From positions 3,658,001 to 3,722,000 of the forward strand of contig NZ_CP118631.1 in NCBI RefSeq assembly GCF_028993635.1: a DNA stretch of 64,000 nucleotides. The letters are read 5' to 3'. This DNA comes from Mucilaginibacter sp. SJ. Lineage in GTDB: Bacteria > Bacteroidota > Bacteroidia > Sphingobacteriales > Sphingobacteriaceae. The notes below the pieces were generated by a model that saw only the letters and a list, made by a program, of their open reading frames with translations, was not told the origin of the DNA and ran no database searches. Made by a program: the position numbers and the translations under genes. Below, one piece after another: positions 51,999-61,732 of this stretch (position 1 is the stretch's first letter; each line of letters begins with the position of its first letter).

Positions 51999-52038
51999 AT
52001 TTAATTTACGGAATTATAAACCTCATCCCCGTCCCGGC

Positions 52039-54462
52039 TTGAAACATATCTGCAGCTTTTTATTTTTTAGTTTAATTTATAGCAGCCTGTTTGCGCAGAT
52101 AAAAGTTAGCGGTAAAATTGTCGACAATTCTAAAGTTCCTGTGGCCTTTGCTGTGGTTAACCTGCAACAGCAAAATTCAGAGCAAACAAGGGTAGTGCAA
52201 ACCGATTCCATCGGGCTATTTAGTTTTACTGACGTTGATAAAGGCACCTATCATTTAACTATCACCTTCACCGGCTATCAAAAAACCAAACTTAAATTAA
52301 ACTTGCAACAAGATACCTCGGTATCTATTACCCTCGCTGATAATACCACACAGTTGAACGAAGTAACCGTAACAGCAGGCAAAGCCTCTGTTGAAAACAA
52401 GGGCGATAAGCTGGTTTACAATGTATCCACCAGTGCCACATCGGCAGGAGCTGATGTACTTACGGTTATTGGTCGCGTGCCGGGTATAAAAGTTGGTGAT
52501 AATGACCTGAGCATTGTTGGTAAAGGCAGCGTTAAAGTTATGATGAACGAAAGATTGGTTCAACTGGCTGGAACCGATCTGCTCCGTTATCTGCGCTCAT
52601 TATCTGCAAGCCAGGTAGGCAGTATTGAGGTAATTAAAAATCCGGGAGCTGCTTATGATGCTGAGGGCAACGCCGGATTGATCAACATCACGCTCAAACA
52701 TAGCAAAAAACATGGCTATACCGGCAGCGTACAAATTAATGATAAGCAATGGATGCATAGCCCGGCCTCGGTTTATGGTACCAGCAATTACTGGTGGTTA
52801 AATGCCAGCGGCGATATTAACTACAATTCGGCCAAACTCTCCGCATATGCCAGTGTTAATGTTGACCATGACCACGAACTGGAGGGCTTTGAAACCGATA
52901 TTTACTATCCTAAGCAAACCTGGCTGCAAACAGATACCGGCAACTATCGTTACCACAATTTAAACTTCATTGCCGGGGCCGATTATAGGTTTAGTCCAAA
53001 AGTAACTGCCGGGGTAAATTACCAGGGAGGTAAGAATACCTATGACGGATCCGACCATGTGAATAACCCCATCATTAACAACACTACCGGTGCTATCGAT
53101 TCAACATTAAGAACCTATGCCACCTATCACCCGGTGGCTATCAGCAATGCGGTTAACCTGCATAGCACCATCAGCCTGGATACATCAGGTGCTAAACTGG
53201 TACTTAATGCCGACTATTTTAACTATTACCGCACCGACAGATCGGACTTTGAGAGCAACACTTACCTCGCTGACGGATCATTGAATGCAGCCAGTCGTAA
53301 TCGCTACCATGATACCAATAAGCAGGACATCAACATTTATACATTCAAGGCCGATGCGCTTTTGCCAACCAAATATGCCCGCTTTGCTTTTGGCTGCAAA
53401 CTGAGCTTTATCAATAATTACAGCAACGCTTTTTATTATAAAAAGGCAACCAACGATTCGCTAAAGTATGACCCGAACTTAAGCAATGAATTTACCTATA
53501 CCGAAAATACCCAATCTGTTTACGGCAGCATAAACCGCGAGGATGGTAAATGGAAGTACCAGGCCGGCTTGCGGGCAGAGCACACCGAAACCAAAGGCTA
53601 CTCGCACACGCTTAACCAAACTACCATTAATAATTACACAAGGTTGTTTCCATCAGCAACGGTGAGTTACCAGGCAGCTGTTAATCACAGCTTATCACTA
53701 AACTTTGGCAGGCGGGTTAACCGGCCAACTTTCTGGAATCTTAACCCATTCAAGAGCTTGTTTACAGCCTATAGCTATGGCGAAGGCAACCCCTATCTTC
53801 AACCAGAATATAATGCCAATTTTGAGCTTTCGCATACCTATAAAAACAGGCTTACTTCGGCTATATTTTTAAACGTTACCAACAATGGTTTTAACAACGT
53901 AACCATTGCCCGGCCAGATACTAATTTGGTTTATACCACGCCCCTTAATTTTATTAAAACTTACCGGGTAGGTATTTCCGAAAATTATTCGATACAATTG
54001 CTTAGCTGGCTTGATAATAATAACCAGTTCACTTTTTATCATACCGATGCAAAATCTGCATTGGCTGCAGTAAATGGGATCAATGGCTTCGGGGCGTATA
54101 TTGCGACCAACAACAACCTCTATTTTAATGCCGATAAATCATTTTCAGGTGCAGTTAATTTTTGGTACCAGTTCCCGGAGGTAGATCATATAGGCAGAAG
54201 TGATGCTTACTACAAACTCGATCTTGGCATTAAAGCTTCGGTTTTAAAAAAGAAGGTTGATGTTTCATTTGTGATGAACGATATTTTCAGGAGCAGCGCG
54301 TCAGCTGTTACCACAACCGTTAACGGGGTAAGGCAAAAGTATACCAACTTCCAGATTAACAGATATACTTTGCTTGGCATCAGTTACCGTTTCGGCAACA
54401 GCCAAAATAAAACCGAAAAACAGGATACCGGTAACCAGGATGAGAAAGGCCGGATCCATTAA
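52039..54462 (+). CDS. TonB-receptor-like outer-membrane protein (OMP_b-brl family)
   Basis: An 807-residue exported protein. TTG at 52039 is the likely start (MKHICSFLFFSLIYSSLFAQ). CarboxypepD_reg domain (~20-105, KVSGKIVDNSKVPVAFAVVNL), then a plug-like domain (VIGRVPGIKVGDNDLSIVGKG, IEVIKNPGAAYDAEGNAGLINI) and a barrel of the OMP_b-brl_3 type with GRRVNRPTFWNLNPF and GNPYLQPEYNANFELSHTY. The ligand is unknown and there is no adjacent SusD. It is monocistronic and convergent with the MXKDX gene. Confidence 0.88.
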   Translation: MKHICSFLFFSLIYSSLFAQIKVSGKIVDNSKVPVAFAVVNLQQQNSEQTRVVQTDSIGLFSFTDVDKGTYHLTITFTGYQKTKLKLNLQQDTSVSITLADNTTQLNEVTVTAGKASVENKGDKLVYNVSTSATSAGADVLTVIGRVPGIKVGDNDLSIVGKGSVKVMMNERLVQLAGTDLLRYLRSLSASQVGSIEVIKNPGAAYDAEGNAGLINITLKHSKKHGYTGSVQINDKQWMHSPASVYGTSNYWWLNASGDINYNSAKLSAYASVNVDHDHELEGFETDIYYPKQTWLQTDTGNYRYHNLNFIAGADYRFSPKVTAGVNYQGGKNTYDGSDHVNNPIINNTTGAIDSTLRTYATYHPVAISNAVNLHSTISLDTSGAKLVLNADYFNYYRTDRSDFESNTYLADGSLNAASRNRYHDTNKQDINIYTFKADALLPTKYARFAFGCKLSFINNYSNAFYYKKATNDSLKYDPNLSNEFTYTENTQSVYGSINREDGKWKYQAGLRAEHTETKGYSHTLNQTTINNYTRLFPSATVSYQAAVNHSLSLNFGRRVNRPTFWNLNPFKSLFTAYSYGEGNPYLQPEYNANFELSHTYKNRLTSAIFLNVTNNGFNNVTIARPDTNLVYTTPLNFIKTYRVGISENYSIQLLSWLDNNNQFTFYHTDAKSALAAVNGINGFGAYIATNNNLYFNADKSFSGAVNFWYQFPEVDHIGRSDAYYKLDLGIKASVLKKKVDVSFVMNDIFRSSASAVTTTVNGVRQKYTNFQINRYTLLGISYRFGNSQNKTEKQDTGNQDEKGRIH

Positions 54463-54467
54463 AAGCA

Positions 54468-54493
54468 AAAGGGAGCTCATGCGGACTCCCTTT
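54468..54493. terminator. Hairpin between convergent genes
   Basis: AAAGGGAG (54468-54475) pairs with CTCCCTTT (54486-54493). There is only a weak T run, but the position 6 bp after the barrel gene's stop and 26 bp before the end of the leftward gene suggests a shared terminator. Confidence 0.55.
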
Positions 54494-54518
54494 AAACAAT
54501 CACGAAACAAAAGCAAGG

Positions 54519-54857
54519 TTACATTTTGCCTGAGCTGTCTTTGCCCATTTTACCTTTACCCATTTTACTTTTTGACATTTTATCGTGGCTCATTTTGTCC
54601 GAACCCATCTTGTCTGATGCCATTTTATCATGGCTCATTTTGTCCTTGCCCATTTTATCAGTACTCATTTTGCCTGAAGCCATTTTATCGTGGTTCATTT
54701 TGTCTTTACTCATCTTGTCCTTTTTCATTTTACCGGTGTCGCTTAGCATAATAGTATTATGCACAGGATTTAATGTTTTAGCCTGTACATTAGCTGTAAT
54801 GCCGGCAATAGCAAGGGTAGCGATAAGGGCGCCCGAAATAATTGATGTGATTTTCAT
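54519..54857 (-). CDS. Pentapeptide MXKDX repeat protein, exported
   Basis: A 112-residue protein from ATG 54857 with a signal peptide (MKITSIISGALIATLAIAGI, ANVQA cleavage). The mature half is a run of about 15 five-residue units of the form KDKMS / HDKMA / TDKMG, rich in Lys, Asp and Met, the penta_MxKDx family. These proteins are small periplasmic or secreted, of unknown function; the Met/Lys/His content would fit metal binding. The DNA is correspondingly repetitive (CATTTTGTC/CATTTTATC units). Confidence 0.85.
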   Translation of the reverse strand: MKITSIISGALIATLAIAGITANVQAKTLNPVHNTIMLSDTGKMKKDKMSKDKMNHDKMASGKMSTDKMGKDKMSHDKMASDKMGSDKMSHDKMSKSKMGKGKMGKDSSGKM

Positions 54858-55014
54858 GTTTGATTTTTTAGTTGATATTTGCCGCTTAGTCGGCTTGAAG
54901 CATGAAACCTTACAAAATATTTTGATTTTATTTAGAAAGCCATCCGGTAGGCCATCAATCAAAAAAATTGGTGAAATTCGTGCACATTCAATTTACGCAT
55001 ATTAAGATTATTTT

Positions 55015-55341
55015 ATGACGATCAGCGAGGCGCAACAACTGGTAGATAACTGGATAAAAACAACCGGCATCAGGTATTTTAACGAACTTACCAATACCGC
55101 TATTTTAATGGAAGAGGTTGGCGAAGTGGCCCGGATCATGGCGAGGCAATACGGCGAGCAATCATTCAAAAAATCAGATACAGAAGTTAACCTGGCCGAT
55201 GAAATGGCCGACGTTCTTTTTGTACTCATTTGCCTGGCCAATCAAACCGGCATCGACCTAACCGAAGCCCTGGAAAAGAACATGGAAAAGAAAAGCATCA
55301 GGGATGCAGAGCGGCATAAAAACAATGAAAAATTGAAGTGA
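55015..55341 (+). CDS. MazG-like nucleotide pyrophosphohydrolase
   Basis: A 108-residue all-alpha protein with the MazG-type metal motif: LMEEVGEVARIMARQYG (EExxE, about 31-47) and LADEMADVLFVLICLAN (ExxD, about 62-78). Enzymes of this family hydrolyse nucleoside triphosphates to monophosphates and remove damaged nucleotides. It is short, like the single-domain MazG proteins of Bacteroidota. Monocistronic. Confidence 0.9.
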   Translation: MTISEAQQLVDNWIKTTGIRYFNELTNTAILMEEVGEVARIMARQYGEQSFKKSDTEVNLADEMADVLFVLICLANQTGIDLTEALEKNMEKKSIRDAERHKNNEKLK

Positions 55342-55457
55342 TTAAAATTAAATTCCACAATATTCAGTTAAACAAAATTAAATTTCGCTTGTTTTCTATT
55401 TAATATAATTTAATAAGGCAAAACTCGTTTAATCTAAAACAATTAAACAACCTTATT

Positions 55458-56336
55458 ATGAAAACCTATTTTATACTGTCGGTAAGTTTTTTACTTGTAC
55501 TGACATCCTGCGATCGTCAAAAAGAACAAAAAGCAACGATTGCCGAAGTGACGTTAGCGCCCGCTCCTCCTGCAGAAAAATCTGATATGGAAGCATTTAA
55601 GACACCGGCAGTTGTTGACGATAATCACGCTTCTGCCAATACAACAATTACCGACACCGCAAAAAAAATCATCAAGGAGGGAGACATACGTTTTGAAACC
55701 GGCAATCCGAAGGCGGCGAGGCAAAACATCGTTTCATCGCTCAAAAAATTAGGCGGTTACCTTGCCGAAGAAAATGAGACCAACAGCGGCGAAACCAATC
55801 AAAAGGAATACAGCCTCAAGATCAGAGTACCCTCTAAAAACTTTGATGCTTTTTTAAATGGCCTAACTTCCAGTGCAGATCATATCGACTCCAAAAACAT
55901 TCATATAAGGGATGTAACTACACAATTCATCGACGTTAAGGCACAAATCAACAATAACAAACAGTTGGAGCAGCGTTATTTGCAGTTGGCTGCTAAAGCC
56001 ACCAAAATGACCGACCTCCTGGCTGTTGAAGATAAGCTTGCCGCTATCCGTACCGAAATTGATTCGGCACAAGGGCAGTTGAACTATTTGAGCAGCCAGG
56101 TTAGTTATAGTTCGTTGGATATCAGTTTTTACACCCGGCAGGGTACCCTGGTAAACAACGGCAATGGTTTTGGCTATAAATTTAAAAACTCGCTGGGTAC
56201 CGGCTGGGAAACCATGCAAAACATGTTCTTTTCAATAGTATCTCTGTGGCCTTTAATATTTGTTGCTTTAATTGCTTTCCTGTTAATCATCCGCTGGAAA
56301 AAACGGAGGAGACCAAATGTGTTAACAGAGGCATAA
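55458..56336 (+). CDS. DUF4349 membrane-attached lipoprotein
   Basis: A 292-residue protein with a lipoprotein signal (LLVLTSC, C18). A DUF4349 domain follows (about 70-235): KEGDIRFETGNPKAARQNIVSSLKKLGGYLAEENE, YSLKIRVPSKNFDAFLNGL, then a coiled-coil stretch (LAVEDKLAAIRTEIDSAQGQLNYLSSQVSYSSLDISFY). A C-terminal membrane segment (FFSIVSLWPLIFVALIAFLLIIRW) ends in a basic tail. The presence of both a lipid anchor and a C-terminal helix means it may span from outer to inner membrane or, more simply, be held in the inner membrane. Function is unknown. Confidence 0.88.
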   Translation: MKTYFILSVSFLLVLTSCDRQKEQKATIAEVTLAPAPPAEKSDMEAFKTPAVVDDNHASANTTITDTAKKIIKEGDIRFETGNPKAARQNIVSSLKKLGGYLAEENETNSGETNQKEYSLKIRVPSKNFDAFLNGLTSSADHIDSKNIHIRDVTTQFIDVKAQINNNKQLEQRYLQLAAKATKMTDLLAVEDKLAAIRTEIDSAQGQLNYLSSQVSYSSLDISFYTRQGTLVNNGNGFGYKFKNSLGTGWETMQNMFFSIVSLWPLIFVALIAFLLIIRWKKRRRPNVLTEA

Positions 56337-56504
56337 ATAATATCCTTAAAGTTAATTTTATATTAAAATTATAAAAAGGAAAATACAAAAAGGTATTAAC
56401 CGATGAAGATTTAATTAAAAGGGTAGAAACTTTATTAAATTATTTAATAAATGCTTGATAAGTAGAAATTTAACACCTAATTTTAAGCACCTAATTAATT
56501 GATC

Positions 56505-56918
56505 ATGATCCGTGTACGGTCTAAAGTTGTACTGTTGGTTGCCCCCCATGTAGTTGGCCTTGAAGTATTGCCTAATAACAAGGTTTTTAAACATATTTCA
56601 ACTGTTCCGGCTATTTTTCCATCCATACACGATATCAAACCCAACCTGCTCATACTTGATTACGACTATCTTGTTAAAGATATCGAAAAGATCCTCCGCC
56701 GTTTAAGTACAAACATTGCATACAAAAACATCAGGATCTGCTGCTATAAAAACAAATGGCACTCCAAGGTTGATCCTTTCCTGAAAACATTGGGCGTTGA
56801 CCATATTTTTTATGCTGAAGATATGCAGGATGAAGTCACCAGGAAAAGCGCATTTGACGCCATTGGCAATGTTATACTGGACGGGACGTTTTTTAATTTA
56901 TTAAAGCCGGTGCATTGA
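56505..56918 (+). CDS. Receiver-domain-like (CheY-fold) small protein
   Basis: A 137-residue protein. ATG 56505 (MIRVRSKVVLLVAPHVVG) is preferred over TTG 56499. The pattern of strands and helices (VVLLVAP, PNLLILDYDYLVKDIEKIL, NIRICCYKNKWHSKVDPFLKTLGVDHIFYAED) resembles a response-regulator receiver, with the strand-3 Asp in LILDYDY. The acidic pocket and the later Lys are not clearly preserved, so phosphorylation is doubtful. No adjacent kinase. Confidence 0.55.
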   Translation: MIRVRSKVVLLVAPHVVGLEVLPNNKVFKHISTVPAIFPSIHDIKPNLLILDYDYLVKDIEKILRRLSTNIAYKNIRICCYKNKWHSKVDPFLKTLGVDHIFYAEDMQDEVTRKSAFDAIGNVILDGTFFNLLKPVH

Positions 56919-56939
56919 GTGCCCGTTTCTCTCAAATAT

Positions 56940-56963
56940 CATTGCGGGCGCGGCGTGGCAATG
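56940..56963. repeat. Short CATTGC...GCAATG repeat remnant
   Basis: CATTGC and GCAATG flank a GC-rich centre. It resembles the ends of the TGTCATTGCGAG-type element at 50138 and is probably a truncated relative, between two convergent genes. Confidence 0.5.
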
Positions 56964-57027
56964 ACCTGTTTTTATTCTTATATCATGGCTCTTGTCATCC
57001 TGATTCTTGAGCCGCCTTGTTTCACCC

Positions 57028-57813
57028 TTAAATCACCACATCCCCCTCAAAAACCCTTACAGCCGGCCCTTCTAAAAAGATCTCCGTAAAAGCTCTGCCA
57101 TCATAATCAAAACGGATATTAAGGTTTCCTCCTAATACTTTTATCGGGGTGGTAATATGCCCGGTTTGCTGTTTGTGCTGCGCCATGGCCAGGGCAACGG
57201 CAGTTACACCCGTTCCGCATGCAAAGGTTTCATCCTCTACCCCGCGCTCAAAGGTGCGTACAAAGTAGCCTTCCTTCATTGGTTCAACAAAATTTACGTT
57301 AATACCATTTTTACGGTAGGTAGCATTGTTGCGGATGGCACGGCCTTCCTGGTAAACGTTGCGCTGTTCAAGCCCGTCAACCAGTTTTACGTAGTGTGGC
57401 GAGCCGGTGTTGAGCACATAAGCATCGGCATCGGTATTAACTTCGTTTACATCGATCATTTGCAGGCTTACCCAATCGCCTTCGTCTGAAATTTTGGCAT
57501 AATGCGGGCCATCTACCGCCAAAAATTCCGTTTCCGATTTAATAACGCCTAAAAATTTGGCAAAGGCCACAATACAGCGCCCGCCGTTGCCGCACATGCT
57601 GCTCGGCTGGCCGTCGGCATTGTAATAAATCATCTCAAAATCGTATCCGTCTTTGTTTTGCAATAGCATCAAACCATCACCACCGATACCGAAACGACGG
57701 TCGCACAGGCCCGAAATCAGCTTAGGATTATGATGATCAACGCGGTTATCGCGGTTATCAATCAAAATAAAATCATTGCCTGCGCCCTGGTATTTATAAA
57801 AATGTATCTTCAC
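57028..57813 (-). CDS. dapF: Diaminopimelate epimerase
   Basis: A 261-residue protein from GTG 57813, which gives the standard DapF N-terminus MKIHFYKYQGAGNDFILIDN; the longer frame to 57867 lacks family similarity. The two catalytic cysteines are in SSMCGNGGRC (C74) and ETFACGTGVTAVAL. It interconverts LL- and meso-diaminopimelate for lysine and peptidoglycan. It stands alone, divergent from the HtrA protease gene. Confidence 0.96.
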   Translation of the reverse strand: MKIHFYKYQGAGNDFILIDNRDNRVDHHNPKLISGLCDRRFGIGGDGLMLLQNKDGYDFEMIYYNADGQPSSMCGNGGRCIVAFAKFLGVIKSETEFLAVDGPHYAKISDEGDWVSLQMIDVNEVNTDADAYVLNTGSPHYVKLVDGLEQRNVYQEGRAIRNNATYRKNGINVNFVEPMKEGYFVRTFERGVEDETFACGTGVTAVALAMAQHKQQTGHITTPIKVLGGNLNIRFDYDGRAFTEIFLEGPAVRVFEGDVVI

Positions 57814-57927
57814 AATTATCCTGTTAATATCAGCCCCTTTAGTCTTCAACAAAACCCGTGCTAACAATTAAAATAGCCGATGTTTATGTATTTAACAAAT
57901 TTTAACAAAAAACGGGATAACTAATCA

Positions 57928-57959
57928 TTGATTATCTCGTCTATATGGTATTAAATTTG
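57928..57959 (+). promoter_or_regulatory. Candidate Bacteroidota promoter of the HtrA gene
   Basis: TTG at 57928-57930 and TAAATTTG at 57952-57959 (TAnnTTTG) are separated by 21 bp, fitting the -33/-7 arrangement. A small palindrome TAATCATTGATTA (57922-57934) overlaps the -33 element and may be an operator. Confidence 0.6.
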
Positions 57960-58004
57960 ATCTGTAAAATAAGTAAACTTAATAATAAGAAAGGCAAATA
58001 ATAA

Positions 58005-59534
58005 ATGAAAAAGATTGGTTTAACACTAATAACCGCTTTTGTTGGAGGTGCGATGGCCTTAGGAGTATACAAGGTTATCGAAAACAAGTACTCTGACAAC
58101 CTGAGCTTCGAAGACAAGCAAAAGGTATATTTTACAAGTAACCCGTCAACCCCGGTTTCATCAACTGGCGACCTGGATTTTACCCAGGCAGCGGCGGCAG
58201 CTACCCCGGCGGTGGTTTACATCCGCACCACCTACACTAACAAAGGCAGCGGCGGACAGGACCAACTGGAGCAAATGTTTGGCGATATGTTTGGTCAGCG
58301 GGTGCGTCCGCAAGGGCCGCAAATGGCATCAGGCTCCGGGGTTATCATTTCGCCCGATGGCTACATTGTAACCAACAACCACGTGGTTGAAAAGGCCGAT
58401 AAAATTACCGTTGCCACTAATGATCACCGTACTTTCAGCGCCAAAGTTATCGGCACCGACCCAAGTACAGATCTTGCCCTCATTAAAGTTAGTGCTAACA
58501 ACCTGCCAATTGTAAAATTAGGTAACAGCGACGATGCTAAAGTTGGCGAATGGGTTTTAGCTGTAGGTAACCCTTTTAACTTAACATCAACCGTTACAGC
58601 CGGTATCATCAGCGCCAAAGGCCGTAATATTGGTATCATTGGCAGCGAAAACAGTGATGACGACAACCCGTTCGGCCGTACCCGCAACCAGTCGACTCCT
58701 AAGCTGAACAAAGCTATCGAGTCGTTCATCCAAACCGATGCAGCTATTAACCCTGGCAACAGCGGCGGCGCCCTGGTAAACACCCGTGGCGAACTGATTG
58801 GTATCAACGCCGCTATCGCTTCACATACCGGCTCATACGAAGGCTATGGCTTTGCTATCCCGGTTAACCTGGCTAAAAAAGTATTGAACGATATCAAGAA
58901 ATTCGGTACAGTAAAACGTGGCTTTGTAGGTGTAACTTTCACCGAGCTTAATCCCGACGTAGCCCAAAAACTCGATGTAACAACCACCAACGGTTTATAC
59001 GTTAACGACCTTGTACCGGGCGGCGGTGCCGAGCAGGCAGGTTTACGCAAAGGCGATATCATTGTTAAGGTTGAAGGTCAGCCGGTTTATGAGTCATCTG
59101 ATCTGCAGGAACGTGTAGGTCGTTTACAACCCGGCGATAAGATCAATGTTACTGTACTGCGCGATGGTAAAGACAAAGATTTCGCCGTAACGCTTAAAGG
59201 TGATGCCGTAGCACCATCAAACCGCATCGCGGCATCTAAATCGGCCGAAGAGCTGTTTAACAAATTGGGTGCAAGCTTCCACGCTTTAACCCCTGCCGAA
59301 AAAAACAGGCTGCATGTTAACGCGGGCGTACTGGTAACCCAGGTGCGTGAAGGTGGTTTATTTGACGCTGCCGAAATACCCGAAGGCGTTGTGATCACCA
59401 GTATTAACAAACTGCCGATTAGCAGTATCGAAGATATTGACAAGGCAATTGTAAAACCTATCCAGGGCAATATCATCATTGCCGGGATCTACCCCGATGG
59501 TTCGCACTTTAGCAGCGCATTTCCGGCTCAATAA
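58005..59534 (+). CDS. Do/HtrA-family periplasmic serine protease
   Basis: A 509-residue exported protein (MKKIGLTLITAFVGGAMALGVYK). The protease domain has catalytic H126 (VTNNHVVEK), D156 (DPSTDLALIKV) and S253 (NPGNSGGALVN). Two PDZ domains follow (~300-395 and ~425-505). The family degrades or refolds damaged envelope proteins. It has its own promoter and a terminator, and no adjacent two-component system. Confidence 0.95.
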   Translation: MKKIGLTLITAFVGGAMALGVYKVIENKYSDNLSFEDKQKVYFTSNPSTPVSSTGDLDFTQAAAAATPAVVYIRTTYTNKGSGGQDQLEQMFGDMFGQRVRPQGPQMASGSGVIISPDGYIVTNNHVVEKADKITVATNDHRTFSAKVIGTDPSTDLALIKVSANNLPIVKLGNSDDAKVGEWVLAVGNPFNLTSTVTAGIISAKGRNIGIIGSENSDDDNPFGRTRNQSTPKLNKAIESFIQTDAAINPGNSGGALVNTRGELIGINAAIASHTGSYEGYGFAIPVNLAKKVLNDIKKFGTVKRGFVGVTFTELNPDVAQKLDVTTTNGLYVNDLVPGGGAEQAGLRKGDIIVKVEGQPVYESSDLQERVGRLQPGDKINVTVLRDGKDKDFAVTLKGDAVAPSNRIAASKSAEELFNKLGASFHALTPAEKNRLHVNAGVLVTQVREGGLFDAAEIPEGVVITSINKLPISSIEDIDKAIVKPIQGNIIIAGIYPDGSHFSSAFPAQ

Positions 59535-59560
59535 GCTTTTTTAAGTGATTTTGCATACGG

Positions 59561-59598
59561 AAGCTCCAGTCTCTTTTGAGATTGGGGCTTTCTTTTTG
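59561..59598 (+). terminator. Terminator after the HtrA gene
   Basis: AGCTCCAGTCTC pairs with GAGATTGGGGCT (with G-T pairs) around TTTT, followed by TTCTTTTT. It starts 27 bp after the stop. Confidence 0.85.
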
Positions 59599-59639
59599 TG
59601 GGGGTTTAAGGATCAAATGGGCCTTTTGTGGTAATTAAC

Positions 59640-59765
59640 TTACATCGTCCGCTCTTGGCCGCGGGGGCCTTTACTTTACCTTAGATGCAAAGTAACCAAA
59701 CATCAAGACAAAAAAATGCTTCCTCCCGCGGGCCATACTCCCCGGCCCGCTTTTTTGTCGGGTCA
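59640..59765. repeat. GC-rich intergenic repeat element in a 418-bp gap
   Basis: The segment carries CCGCGGGGGCC and CCCGCGGGCC/GGCCCGC arms around a central stretch containing ATGCAAAGTAACCAAACAT. This type is common between genes in this group of bacteria. The rest of the gap (59766-59952) is pyrimidine-rich on the plus strand and contains degenerate CTTAC/TCTTGC repeats, with no gene. Confidence 0.55.
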
Positions 59766-59952
59766 GCGCACTTTTGTTTTGGAGATTATAATAACTTTTT
59801 CCCCTAATTAAACCCAACGTCTTCATCTTATTTCTTGACTCTTACCGTCTTGCTTCTTTCCCCTTACTGTCTTGCTTATATCCCTTCCCGTCGGCAATTG
59901 AGCGGGCCACTGTTGGTCAGATACAACTAAGGCCTATTACCGGTCAACACAC

Positions 59953-61707
59953 TTAAAACAAATTAATCCCAAAACTCCATCCAACCCAACCACTCCAATT
60001 CCTGTTATCACGGATAAAAGAATGGTGCAGGTCTCGCGCATAAGCGTAACCATCAACAGGCGCGCGCTGATCTGAATAAAGAAAATTTAACGACGGCCCT
60101 GCGAAAACGGAAAACCTGCGGCTTACTTTATATGTAAAATCAAGGTTGAATTTGTTAAGCTGATTGGTTTTTAACCATGTACCCTGATACAAATAGCTTG
60201 AACCAATTTCGGTGTTGATAGCCAAACGTTGTCCCAATCCAAACTCCCTACCGAAGCCTAATCCAAAAGAATATAGTTTGCTGTTGCCATCAACCCGCAT
60301 AGCGCCCTGCCAAACGGTGTACAGTTTGCTGTTGCCGTTTTTGAAAGCGAGGTTAATGTTTTGTGTTTCGTTTGTGGAGATAGCCAGTTTATGATAACCG
60401 CTGTTAACAATATTCAGCAGCCCAATACTAAACCCTGATGAGGTATCGGCAATGTTTACCAGCGCCAATTGCACCCCGGTAAGGTGTTTGGCATAATTGA
60501 ACAAGCCTGCCACTTGCAAACCACCAAATTTTTGCTGCGCGATATTGCCGATCCCGCCAAGTTGGAGCGCATCAGAATTTTTACCGGCAATATTGCCTAT
60601 CGCCCCTAACTGAATGCCCCTGACTGATCCGCGGGTATGGTTGTAGAGCGTTGATAATTGCAAACCATTCATGTTTTGTTTTACGCTGTTATGGAGCAGG
60701 GCCAGCTGAATGCCCCGCACGTTACCCAGCACGTTATTGTACAAGCCGCCAAGCTGAATGCCATTTACTGAGCCGCCCACCACATTAAAGATCCCGGCTA
60801 TTTGCACCGCGCCAACATCGCCTTTATCCAAATTGAAAATAATGCCCATTTCAAAGCCATCAACCCCGGCATTATAGCCGCCTACAGCATTGAGGGAAAC
60901 CACATTTACTACCTGTCCGCCGAAGTTGCCGTGGGTGCTTACGCCCGGTATGGCCGAAGCCTGGAAGGGGGCTTGTGCAATTAACCCGCCGAGATTGGCC
61001 GCCTGAATCTGCTGTTTGGTGGAAAGGAACAACCTGCCCAGCGAAGTATTTTCGACACCCGAATAATCGTCACTAAGGATATACCCCAGCAGGCTGCGTT
61101 TTTTCTTCAGGGTGGTGTCGGTGCTCCTTACGTTAACATCTGCTAAAAAAGTAACCGTAGTATCCTTATAAAACTCTTTGCTTATTGTTAAGGTGATCGG
61201 CTGGCCTTCGTTGCGGACGGTCATATCAAAATGGCCTTCCTTGTCGGTCAATACCGATTGCAATTGTTCGTGCGAGTATACACTGGCATTAGGCAGGTTA
61301 TGACCCGTTTGCTCGTCGGTTACGGTACCGCTGATGTTGTAGTTGTCGCCATCTGTAGCGGCCTTGTCTGTTACTATGGTGAGTTGTAAGGGCGCATATC
61401 TCAGGATAATAAAATTCTTTGTTTCACGGTACTCAAAGCGATAGCGAAGCATGTGGTCAAGCACTTCTTTAATCGTCCAGTTATCAGCATTGATGGTAAC
61501 CAGACTGTCGGTTTTTACAATGTTGCTGTTGTACGAAAAGTAGAAGTTGCCTTTTTGTTCGATGGTTTTAAGCACCGTGCCCAGTCGCATTTCGGTTACA
61601 TGGACGGATATGTTTTTGGAGAGGATGGAATCGGCATGAGCGGTTAAGGCCGAGAGAAGCAGCAGGCAGATGGCGTAGCTTAGGTAATGATGTAGCTTAT
61701 ACAACAT
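59953..61707 (-). CDS. STN-domain and carboxypeptidase-regulatory-domain protein with surface repeats
   Basis: A 584-residue exported protein. Signal ~1-25. STN domain ~31-105 (VHVTEMRLGTVLKTIEQKGNFYFSYN). CarboxypepD_reg ~122-205 (ISGTVTDEQTGHNLPNASVY). Residues ~284-434 are seven or so ~21-residue repeats of the form GxVxGIQLGGLYN (LA_2272-type surface repeat). The last 140 residues look like barrel strands ending in F (WSGWVGWSFGINLF). There is no TonB plug. STN domains normally pass a signal from outer-membrane receptors to FecR. The gene follows the FecR and sigma genes, so it is the likely signal source. Confidence 0.85.
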   Translation of the reverse strand: MLYKLHHYLSYAICLLLLSALTAHADSILSKNISVHVTEMRLGTVLKTIEQKGNFYFSYNSNIVKTDSLVTINADNWTIKEVLDHMLRYRFEYRETKNFIILRYAPLQLTIVTDKAATDGDNYNISGTVTDEQTGHNLPNASVYSHEQLQSVLTDKEGHFDMTVRNEGQPITLTISKEFYKDTTVTFLADVNVRSTDTTLKKKRSLLGYILSDDYSGVENTSLGRLFLSTKQQIQAANLGGLIAQAPFQASAIPGVSTHGNFGGQVVNVVSLNAVGGYNAGVDGFEMGIIFNLDKGDVGAVQIAGIFNVVGGSVNGIQLGGLYNNVLGNVRGIQLALLHNSVKQNMNGLQLSTLYNHTRGSVRGIQLGAIGNIAGKNSDALQLGGIGNIAQQKFGGLQVAGLFNYAKHLTGVQLALVNIADTSSGFSIGLLNIVNSGYHKLAISTNETQNINLAFKNGNSKLYTVWQGAMRVDGNSKLYSFGLGFGREFGLGQRLAINTEIGSSYLYQGTWLKTNQLNKFNLDFTYKVSRRFSVFAGPSLNFLYSDQRAPVDGYAYARDLHHSFIRDNRNWSGWVGWSFGINLF

Positions 61708-61732
61708 AAATATCTAACGTGTATATTAAATT

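Noticed and set aside
54526..55005. Leu/Ile/Ser-rich frame on the plus strand opposite the MXKDX gene
   Set aside because: It is a shadow of the repeated KDKM codons; the leftward frame has a signal peptide and a known family.
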